NCBI GenBank assembly: GCA_031264895.1
Contig: JAISDI010000195.1
Span: forward strand, 1 to 24,296
DNA length: 24,296 nt
Origin: Endomicrobium sp.
GTDB lineage: Bacteria > Elusimicrobiota > Endomicrobiia > Endomicrobiales > Endomicrobiaceae
Reading direction: 5' to 3'
This document shows, piece after piece, positions 17,286-22,220 of the stretch (position 1 is its first letter; each line of letters opens with the position of its first letter). A model generated the notes under the pieces. That model was not told the origin of the DNA and made no database searches. It saw only the letters and a program-made list of their open reading frames with translations. Both the position numbers and the translations under genes were made by a program.

Positions 17286-17996
17286 CTATTTTTTTAACAG
17301 TATTCTGGAACAGTTATCGCAGAATATAAGTTCCTGACATTTCTGCGCCTGATTTATCAGCTGCGGTCTGAGAACCATTCCGCATCCTCCGCAGCTTTCT
17401 CCGTCAACAATACATATTCCCTGCCCGTTTCTGCCTTCGCGGATTCTTTCGTACTGTCCCAGTATATTTTTATTTACTTTCGATTTATGAAGTTCCCTTT
17501 CTTCTTCGATTTTTTTTATATCGTCGGAACATTTCTTTACGAAACTTTCTATTCCTGCAATTTCATCCTTTATTTTCAGTTCAAACTCTTTCAGCTCCGT
17601 TTCGGAATCTTTTACTATTTTATTCTCTTTTTCTATTTTATCCATCAAATCAAGAATTTCATCTTCTATAACGCTTTTATCGGCTTTGGCTTTATCGATT
17701 TCCAGAAGCATTGCCTTATACGTGTCATTGGATTTTACCGTATTCAATTCAAGAGAATGTTTTCCGATTGTTTTTTCTTTTGCGTCTAAAATAGCGTCTT
17801 TTTCTTTTTTTAAAGAATTTAAATTTACATAATTTTTCTTTTTTTCTTCGGTTTCAAGCCGCTTGATTTCGAGTTCTTTTTGTTTATTTTCAATCAGCGA
17901 AGGAGCTTCGTCAATTGAGTTTCTGATATTTTCTATTTTTATGTCGTACTCCTGTAACTCGTACAAAAGTTCTAAGTCTTGTCTCAAATTTTCCAT
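17286..17996 (-). CDS. Coiled-coil protein with C4 zinc ribbon (DUF164/CdsZ-like)
   Basis: Residues 1-185 are highly charged with heptad-like spacing, indicating long antiparallel coiled coils. The C-terminus has a zinc ribbon with Cys202-x2-Cys205 and Cys226-x2-Cys229. This layout is that of the widespread DUF164/zf-RING_7 family. Its chlamydial member has been linked to sigma-54 and type III secretion proteins, but the general function is unsettled and nucleic-acid binding is only suggested. The start has GGAG upstream. It lies between tRNA-Val and rnpB with no terminator visible on either side, so it may share transcripts with them. Confidence 0.9.
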   Translation of the reverse strand: MENLRQDLELLYELQEYDIKIENIRNSIDEAPSLIENKQKELEIKRLETEEKKKNYVNLNSLKKEKDAILDAKEKTIGKHSLELNTVKSNDTYKAMLLEIDKAKADKSVIEDEILDLMDKIEKENKIVKDSETELKEFELKIKDEIAGIESFVKKCSDDIKKIEEERELHKSKVNKNILGQYERIREGRNGQGICIVDGESCGGCGMVLRPQLINQAQKCQELIFCDNCSRILLKK

Positions 17997-18060
17997 TTGC
18001 GCTCCGTTTATAAAAATTTATAATTTCGTCGTTAAACTTAAATTCGTGCAGCTGTGAAAA

Positions 18061-18135
18061 TGGTGGGTAGTGCAGGGTTCGAACCTGCGGCCGCTCGCGT
18101 GTGAGGCGAGTGCTCTTCCGCTGAGCTAACTACCC
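18061..18135 (-). tRNA. tRNA-Val (anticodon CAC), CCA encoded
   Basis: On the minus strand the acceptor GGGTAGT pairs with ACTACCC, the D arm is GCTC/GAGC, and the anticodon stem CTCGC/GCGAG encloses loop CTCACAC with anticodon CAC. The T arm GCAGG/CCTGC encloses TTCGAAC. The discriminator A is followed by an encoded CCA (18061-18063). All arms pair without mismatch. Confidence 0.97.
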
Positions 18136-18156
18136 TTTTTTGATAAATTTTTGACC

Positions 18157-18185
18157 ATTATAGCAAGTTTTAACCGTCACGGCAA
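18157..18185 (-). promoter_or_regulatory. Sigma-70-type promoter of tRNA-Val
   Basis: On the minus strand there is a perfect TATAAT (18162-18157), preceded by TGC (extended -10). A TTGCCG -35 (18185-18180) lies 17 bp upstream. The tRNA begins about 21 bp downstream of the -10. The -35 overlaps the A-rich tail of the terminator behind the preceding tRNA. Transcription may continue into the zinc-ribbon gene. Confidence 0.8.
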
Positions 18186-18213
18186 ATAAAAAAACCCTTG
18201 ATTTCTCAAGAGT
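18184..18213 (-). terminator. Intrinsic terminator after the CAT tRNA
   Basis: On the minus strand an 8-bp stem, ACTCTTGA with TCAAGGGT (one G-U pair), encloses a GAAA tetraloop and is followed directly by a run of T's (plus-strand A's 18186-18194). It lies about 27 bp past the tRNA at 18240-18313 and is the clearest terminator in the window. Confidence 0.82.
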
Positions 18214-18239
18214 TATTCTTAGGGCGTGTTCACACAAAT

Positions 18240-18313
18240 TGGGCCTGGTAGGACTTGAACCTACGACCATTCGATTATGAGTCGAGTGCTCTAACCAACT
18301 GAGCTACAGGCCC
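18240..18313 (-). tRNA. tRNA with CAT anticodon, probably tRNA-Ile2 (lysidine type)
   Basis: On the minus strand GGGCCTG pairs with CAGGCCC, the D arm is GCTC/GAGC, and loop CTCATAA gives anticodon CAT. The T arm GTAGG/CCTAC encloses TTCAAGT. The anticodon stem has one terminal C-A mismatch (27/43). CAT serves elongator Met, initiator Met or, after lysidine modification, Ile2. The G1-C72 pair and the lack of three G-C pairs in the anticodon stem exclude the initiator. The body ACTCATAATCG...TGGTCGTAGGTTCAAGTCC resembles known Ile2 tRNAs (E. coli ileX, B. subtilis Ile2) more than elongator Met, as recalled. CCA is not encoded. Confidence 0.9.
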
Positions 18314-18330
18314 TCCAAAAATGTTTAAAG

Positions 18331-18359
18331 ATTATACTTAAAATTCACCCGCAAGTCAA
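18331..18359 (-). promoter_or_regulatory. Sigma-70-type promoter of the CAT tRNA
   Basis: On the minus strand TTGACT (18359-18354) and TATAAT (18336-18331) are separated by exactly 17 bp, with the tRNA starting about 18 bp downstream of the -10. The -35 hexamer sits inside the inverted repeat 18348-18372. Confidence 0.85.
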
Positions 18360-18372
18360 ATGCCCTTGCGGG
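18348..18372. repeat. Inverted repeat overlapping the tRNA promoter
   Basis: CCCGCAAG (18348-18355) and CTTGCGGG (18365-18372) form a perfect 8-bp stem with a 9-nt loop. One arm and the loop cover the -35 box of the CAT tRNA promoter. It could be an operator, part of the adjacent repeat block or chance. Confidence 0.6.
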
Positions 18373-18408
18373 CGGCTACGACAAACGCATGAAAAAAGCG
18401 GCCAAGCT

Positions 18409-18434
18409 GTCATACCGACGAAAGTCGGTATCCA
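18409..18434. repeat. Dispersed hairpin element, core type 5 (left copy)
   Basis: GTC, then ATACCGAC (18412-18419), loop GAAA, then GTCGGTAT (18424-18431), then CCA. The 8-bp stem is perfect with a GNRA-type tetraloop. It is the exact inverse complement of 18480-18505. Confidence 0.8.
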
Positions 18435-18479
18435 TTGTTACTAAAAAATCTGTATTCCTTATGCTTTTTAACGGCAACG

Positions 18480-18505
18480 TGGATACCGACTTTCGTCGGT
18501 ATGAC
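18480..18505. repeat. Dispersed hairpin element, core type 5 (right copy)
   Basis: The TGGAT end, the stem ATACCGAC/GTCGGTAT and the ATGAC end form the exact inverse of 18409-18434. Its termini match those of 34-64, whose stem sequence is unrelated. Confidence 0.8.
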
Positions 18506-18582
18506 AAAAAAATATAGATTTTCATGCGTTTGTCGTGGCGTGCGGCAAATTATAACGGCTGCGTTCCTTTTGTATTTGTTAT

Positions 18583-18617
18583 AATCCACCCACTGATTTG
18601 TATTTAACATGGATTCC
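18583..18617 (+). repeat. Flank module of dispersed repeat, copy 2
   Basis: The plus strand carries CCCACTGATTTGTATTTA then ACATGGATTCC. It is nearly identical to 8284-8318 in opposite orientation, more than 10 kb away. The adjoining hairpin core differs between the two copies. Confidence 0.8.
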
Positions 18618-18638
18618 TACTGGAGTTTACCCCAGCAG
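18611..18638. repeat. Dispersed hairpin element, core type 6
   Basis: After GGATTC, CTACTGG (18617-18623) pairs with CCAGCAG (18632-18638) with one mismatch across an 8-nt loop. It occupies the position that a CCCCGTG/CACGGGG hairpin takes beside the other flank copy at 8262-8291. Confidence 0.55.
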
Positions 18639-18709
18639 CAGCGCGACGAATAAGCGAATGTCTTGCAGCAGGCGCGAGAGATGAACGAACTATCCTTATT
18701 TTTATACGG
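18625..18709 (+). repeat. Long dispersed module, copy 2
   Basis: The plus strand aligns with the minus strand of 7927-8013 from CCCCAGC to ATACGG. Homology ends at about 18709, 29 bp before the stop codon of the truncated toxin gene, so insertion of this module is a candidate cause of the truncation. Confidence 0.75.
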
Positions 18710-18737
18710 AGTATACAAGTTATCGTTTCGCTGTTTG

Positions 18738-18872
18738 TCATAATGCTGAACAAGGATTAATTCGAAGCTGCTCTTTGTTTAGATATTTTTGAATTTGCTT
18801 TTGAACGGGTTTATCAAGTTTAGAAAAATTCTTGGCTGCCTGTGGGTCAAATTCAATTTCATAAGATACCAT
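18738..18872 (-). pseudogene. Truncated RelE-like toxin (44 aa remnant)
   Basis: The minus-strand frame begins MVSYEIEFDPQAAKNFSKLD and continues KPVQKQIQKYLNKEQLRINP, then stops after CSAL. This is the typical first half of RelE/ParE-superfamily ribosome-dependent mRNA interferases or gyrase toxins, which have 85-95 residues. The C-terminal half with the basic and aromatic catalytic residues is missing, so activity is not expected. The ATG overlaps the antitoxin's last 14 bp, as in intact toxin-antitoxin operons. Past the stop come further stops and then, about 29 bp on, the dispersed module 18625-18709. Confidence 0.7.
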
Positions 18873-19083
18873 TTTTCTTTTGTACCTCTTTCCAAGAAAT
18901 TGTTTTTACCTCTCCAGACTTTATGGCTTCAAGTCTTTCTTGGGTAAGATAGATGGTTTCAAGATCGCTTAGATGCTCGGTTATTGCCTGTATTATTAGA
19001 AACGTTTTGCTGTGTCCGCTCTTTTTAGATAAAGAATTTAATCTTGATAATATCGGCTCTTTTAACCTTAATGAAACTTGCAT
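18859..19083 (-). CDS. RelB-like ribbon-helix-helix antitoxin (74 aa)
   Basis: I place the start at 19083 (MQVSLRLKEPILSRLNSLSK), where AGAGGGA precedes the ATG at good spacing. The frame is open to 19119, but that extra part comes from a small repeat (TTTGCAGGCGGCAT, also near 8094). The N-terminal beta strand QVSLRL followed by two helices is the ribbon-helix-helix DNA-binding fold. The C-terminal part, LTQERLEAIKSGEVKTISWKEV, is the toxin-binding region of RelB/DUF6290-type antitoxins. It overlaps the toxin remnant by 14 bp. In intact pairs the antitoxin neutralises the toxin and represses the operon; here it may persist as a solo antitoxin. Confidence 0.82.
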   Translation of the reverse strand: MQVSLRLKEPILSRLNSLSKKSGHSKTFLIIQAITEHLSDLETIYLTQERLEAIKSGEVKTISWKEVQKKNGIL

Positions 19084-19140
19084 AATATATCCCTCTTTCT
19101 TTGTCTTTGCAGGCGGCATTTTATAATGCGTTTTACAAAT

Positions 19141-20016
19141 CTATTCTTCTTTCATTATTCTGTCCAGATAGTGTGCATAGTCTTTTGGAAGTCCTTCGGA
19201 AAGTTTTAACAGTTGGTCTTTAGTAATGTATTTTTTTCTATAGGCTATTTCTTCAAGACATGAAATCATTGAATTTTGCCTTTCTTCAAGAGTTCTGATA
19301 AACAGGGACGCGTCAAGAAGGGAATCGCAAGTTCCGGCGTCAAGCCATGCAAAACCTCTTCCTAGCGGCTCAACGCTTAACTTGCCGGCTTTTAGATAGT
19401 GCGCGTTAATATCGGTAATTTCTAGTTCACCGCGCTTTGACGGTTTTATGTTTTTTGCGATTTTTATTACGTCATTGTCATAAAAATACAGGCCGGTTAC
19501 AGCCCAGTTTGATTTTGGATTTTCGGGTTTTTCGGCTATTGAAACCGGATCATTATTTTTGTCAAGTTCTATGATTCCGTATCTTTCAGGATCTTTTACG
19601 TAATAAGCAAAAACGGTTGCGCCTTCGTCTTTTGAAGCGGCTTTTACAAGTTTTTTCGGGAAACCGTGTCCGTAAAAAATATTGTCGCCCAAAATCAGCG
19701 CCGCATTGTCGCCGCCTATAAACTTTTCGCCGATAATAAAAGCTTCGGCTATTCCGCGCGGCTGCTGCTGAAGTTCATAACTTATGTTCAACCCAAACTT
19801 GCTGCCGTCGCCAAATAATTTTTCTATCAACGGAAGAGTCTCAATATTTGAAATGATCAAAATATCTCTTATTCCCGCAAGCATTAATGCCGATAGAGGA
19901 TAATAAATCATAGGCTTGTTATAAACCGGCAAAAGCTGTTTGCTTACAACGCTCGTAATGGGATACAATCTGGTCGCTCTTCCGCCTGCCAAAATTATGC
20001 CTTTAGTTTTTTTCAT
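19141..20016 (-). CDS. rfbA: Glucose-1-phosphate thymidylyltransferase RfbA/RmlA
   Basis: The enzyme makes dTDP-glucose from dTTP and glucose-1-phosphate, the first step towards dTDP-L-rhamnose and other deoxysugars of surface polysaccharides. The 291 residues match RmlA. Motifs are GIILAGGRATRLYPIT (residues 5-20, nucleotide binding), SKQLLPVYNKPMIYYPLS, LGDNIFYGHGF, YYVKDPERYGI, EKPENPKSNWAVTGLYFYD and RGELEITDIN. The usual partners rfbB, rfbC and rfbD are not in the window. AAGGA precedes the ATG, and a promoter lies in the gap upstream, so it is probably independent of the pilin-like genes. Confidence 0.96.
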   Translation of the reverse strand: MKKTKGIILAGGRATRLYPITSVVSKQLLPVYNKPMIYYPLSALMLAGIRDILIISNIETLPLIEKLFGDGSKFGLNISYELQQQPRGIAEAFIIGEKFIGGDNAALILGDNIFYGHGFPKKLVKAASKDEGATVFAYYVKDPERYGIIELDKNNDPVSIAEKPENPKSNWAVTGLYFYDNDVIKIAKNIKPSKRGELEITDINAHYLKAGKLSVEPLGRGFAWLDAGTCDSLLDASLFIRTLEERQNSMISCLEEIAYRKKYITKDQLLKLSEGLPKDYAHYLDRIMKEE

Positions 20017-20049
20017 TTGTTTTTCCTTTTTTTAATATCAGCGATAAAC

Positions 20050-20058
20050 ATTATAGCA
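20050..20058 (-). promoter_or_regulatory. Extended -10 promoter of rfbA
   Basis: On the minus strand the 46-bp gap before rfbA contains TGCTATAAT, a perfect -10 with the TGn extension. No good -35 is present, which is usual for extended -10 promoters. The -10 lies about 34 bp before the start codon. Confidence 0.65.
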
Positions 20059-20062
20059 TTTG

Positions 20063-21298
20063 TCATCCGCCGCTGCCGTCTTGATTTTGATTATTTCCCC
20101 TTTCTGTTTTGAAAGGTATTAAGTGAGCGTCCCAGCCGCCCATTTTTGCATTATTATAATTAGTTATCGGGGAATGTTCTTTACCTTCTGATATTTTTAC
20201 AAATGCGTAAATTGCTCTTGCGGCTAAATATGCGGTTACCCCTATAGTCAGCAATTTATAAGGCGTTTTATCCTTTGTAACCAATCTTCCAACATATATT
20301 CCCCCTTGAATAAGCACTGATAAATAGGAAAGCACCTGTAGATCCGACGGGCCTATTAAATCGCTTTCTTCGGAAGGAAACATTGTTCCCTTGGTATTAT
20401 AAATTGCAGAGGCAGAAAACACCGTCATACTGGGATATTTTATACCTAAAAGCCCTGCAAGAAAAGGTTTTGAACCACCTATATCTTTTGTTAAGATAAC
20501 AGTTATCTTTTGATCGCTAAAATTCTCATCAGTGACATACCATGACGTAGGGTCTTCCTCAGAAACTTTTTCTTCAAAGATGTCTTCAGGCAGGCCTAGC
20601 ATAGATTCTATGTCGCCAAAATCAACAGTATCGCCTAACTTCTCTTTTGCGTATGCGAGAATATCCGCAAAAGGAAAAGGGTTAGCAACCGTGTGAGGCA
20701 TTATATCACTAATATCTATATTAACTGTTTTTATATATTTTATGCCTTTCGTATTTCTTTTTATTCCAAAATATTTCTCAGCATTCTCAGTTGTAGGTAA
20801 TAATTCTTTAAGGCCTAGCATTATAGGTAATATTAAAATTTTATAATTGTTTCCGCCAATAATATCATATTTAGTAACAATGGCATCTATGTATATGATA
20901 TGGGATTGTAAAGCCAGTTCTTGAGCTGACTTCAGCACATCTACAATATCTTTTAAATGTTTTACATCTTTATCTAAAGTTTGTACACCTTCTCCTGTTT
21001 TATTATCTCCCGTAACATATGCAGCAACGGCATTAGTAGAGTATGCGGGATACTGGATAAATTCCGGTTTTGTACCTACAGCCAAAACACTTCCTATCAA
21101 ATAGTTGAGGTTTCCTACAAAGTTCATAACTCTTGCCTTATGAACTGAGATAGAAAGAGCTGCATTATCGGCTAAATTCTGCATTATCATTCTGTTTCTT
21201 ATGAGCTTTGCAATATTGAGCATCATTGCCCAGCTGATAACAAGGATCAATGTGAATACTAAAAAATAATATAGAGTTTGCCCTTTACTTCCTCTCAA
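20063..21298 (-). CDS. TadE/TadG-like pseudopilin with large C-terminal domain (411 aa)
   Basis: The N-terminus KGQTLYYFLVFTLILVISWAM is a basic/Gly-Gln lead into one membrane helix (about 8-30). NIAKLIRNRMIMQNLADNAALSIS follows, the pattern of TadE/TadG (Flp pilus assembly) proteins. About 370 residues follow that I cannot assign to a domain; another hydrophobic stretch lies near 335-375. The start is TTG at 21298, supported by GGGAG upstream; the first ATG would remove most of the membrane helix. The C-terminus is Asn/Gln/Gly-rich. It follows the 222-residue TadE-like gene by 16 bp. Envelope-spanning structural or assembly function is inferred. Confidence 0.75.
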   Translation of the reverse strand: MRGSKGQTLYYFLVFTLILVISWAMMLNIAKLIRNRMIMQNLADNAALSISVHKARVMNFVGNLNYLIGSVLAVGTKPEFIQYPAYSTNAVAAYVTGDNKTGEGVQTLDKDVKHLKDIVDVLKSAQELALQSHIIYIDAIVTKYDIIGGNNYKILILPIMLGLKELLPTTENAEKYFGIKRNTKGIKYIKTVNIDISDIMPHTVANPFPFADILAYAKEKLGDTVDFGDIESMLGLPEDIFEEKVSEEDPTSWYVTDENFSDQKITVILTKDIGGSKPFLAGLLGIKYPSMTVFSASAIYNTKGTMFPSEESDLIGPSDLQVLSYLSVLIQGGIYVGRLVTKDKTPYKLLTIGVTAYLAARAIYAFVKISEGKEHSPITNYNNAKMGGWDAHLIPFKTERGNNQNQDGSGG

Positions 21299-21314
21299 AA
21301 CTAGTCTCCCAAGT

Positions 21315-21983
21315 TCAAATTTTGTCCGCTATGGCTGACAAATCATAATTTTTAAATTTTTCAGCTCCCGGGTAGGCTTTATCGTAGAAATCTTCGTCTG
21401 GGGACGGCACCATTTTGTTTCTTGAAGATTGATATCTTCTGGCGCCGCCGTATGGATAATCTCTTTTTGAATTAAATTTTGCCACCAAAGAACCGAACAG
21501 TACCCTTGTGAAATAATAAAATTTTGTCGTATAGGCTTCAATAACTCTTCCCGAATAGTCTTTGTATTGCTGCCGGTTTTCATCGACTCTGTTTCTGTCG
21601 CTGTCTTCAAGAGTAACGCCGTCGGCATCGCTTTCGTCTTCTTCGTAATCGTCATAATACGTATCGTCATCTCTGTTCCTTAAACGCTTCGCTACTGTTG
21701 TTTTATTGGAATATACGAGATTACCGGGATTAAACTTATTTTGCAAGCTTGATATCGGGTAAAATAAAAGCAGATATGTTCTTACTCTGTCTTGAGCTTC
21801 TTGTTTTCTATCGTTTGATTTTGTTACAGCGGCTGAGCGCATTGCAACAAAGGCCGCTTCGTTTGCCGTCATATCGTCAACGACTATTATACATACTTGC
21901 AAAAAAGCGAACATTATTATTGTCGTAAAAGTTACAACGAACAATGCCTCGACCAGCGACTGCCCCGAATTGTTTTTATTCAT
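21315..21983 (-). CDS. TadE-like pseudopilin with acidic insertion (222 aa)
   Basis: GQSLVEALFVVTFTTIIMFAF (in outline, residues 7-27) is a TadE-type N-terminus with one membrane helix. DDMTANEAAFVAMRSAA follows, the expected downstream amphipathic helix. Residues 105-135 hold 16 Asp/Glu, with runs such as DDYEEDESDAD, an insertion not usual in TadE and possibly calcium-binding or disordered. The C-terminal part is Tyr- and Lys/Arg-rich. The start overlaps the stop of the small pilin gene by 4 bp (ATGA). Role in pilus or pseudopilus assembly is inferred from the N-terminus and neighbours. Confidence 0.75.
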   Translation of the reverse strand: MNKNNSGQSLVEALFVVTFTTIIMFAFLQVCIIVVDDMTANEAAFVAMRSAAVTKSNDRKQEAQDRVRTYLLLFYPISSLQNKFNPGNLVYSNKTTVAKRLRNRDDDTYYDDYEEDESDADGVTLEDSDRNRVDENRQQYKDYSGRVIEAYTTKFYYFTRVLFGSLVAKFNSKRDYPYGGARRYQSSRNKMVPSPDEDFYDKAYPGAEKFKNYDLSAIADKI

Positions 21984-22216
21984 TTGACATAATCCGTTTT
22001 GATTGTTCCGACAATGGGCAGCTTAACGTCGCCGGCGCCGGAAATTTTTGCTCCAGCCGCTACCGCTCCCGAATAGAAGCCGGTTTTTTCGTATCGTTTT
22101 TTCCAGACTCTTTTGTACATTTCATAAACTCCGCTTACTGTCGTCAGCAAAACGACAAAGACAAGCAGAAACTCTACAAAAGTCTGTCCTTTAGAATTCA
22201 TAGTTTTGAATTTCAT
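21980..22216 (-). CDS. Small TadE/Flp-like pilin (78 aa)
   Basis: NSKGQTFVEFLLVFVVLLTT gives a short basic leader, then a Glu-containing hydrophobic helix as in Flp and TadE pilins. A basic segment (YKRVWKKRYEK) and a Gly/Ala-rich stretch follow. I chose the ATG at 22216, 5 bp past the secretin stop; TTG at 22231 or ATG at 22201 are alternatives, and no start has a strong Shine-Dalgarno. It overlaps the next gene by 4 bp. It could be the major subunit or a minor pseudopilin; the sequence does not decide. Confidence 0.72.
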   Translation of the reverse strand: MKFKTMNSKGQTFVEFLLVFVVLLTTVSGVYEMYKRVWKKRYEKTGFYSGAVAAGAKISGAGDVKLPIVGTIKTDYVK

Positions 22217-22220
22217 GTTT

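Larger units (their letters stand above)
18378..18536. mobile_element. MITE-like nested inverted-repeat element (159 bp)
   Basis: A perfect 18-bp outer inverted repeat (ACGACAAACGCATGAAAA at 18378-18395, its complement at 18519-18536) encloses a perfect 26-bp inner inverted repeat (18409-18434 and 18480-18505). The inner spacer is 45 bp and carries TTAACGGCAAC, a piece also found near 7893 and 8113. The element has no gene of its own, so any movement would need a transposase in trans. I could not identify a target-site duplication. Confidence 0.7.

Noticed and set aside
18240..18313. Initiator tRNA-Met
   Set aside because: It has a G1-C72 pair and lacks the three consecutive G-C pairs of the initiator anticodon stem.
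18378..18536. CRISPR array
   Set aside because: The repeats are inverted rather than direct, spacing is irregular, and no cas genes are present.
18410..18610. Minus-strand frame of 66 residues in the repeat block
   Set aside because: It spans perfect inverted repeats and flank modules, and the translation is repeat-derived.
19084..19119. 12-residue extension of the antitoxin
   Set aside because: It covers a copy of the small repeat and lies ahead of a better start with AGAGGGA upstream.
21329..21670. 113-residue frame overlapping the TadE-like gene
   Set aside because: It is on the same strand in another frame of a supported gene, with Thr/Ile/Lys-rich content and no recognisable domain.
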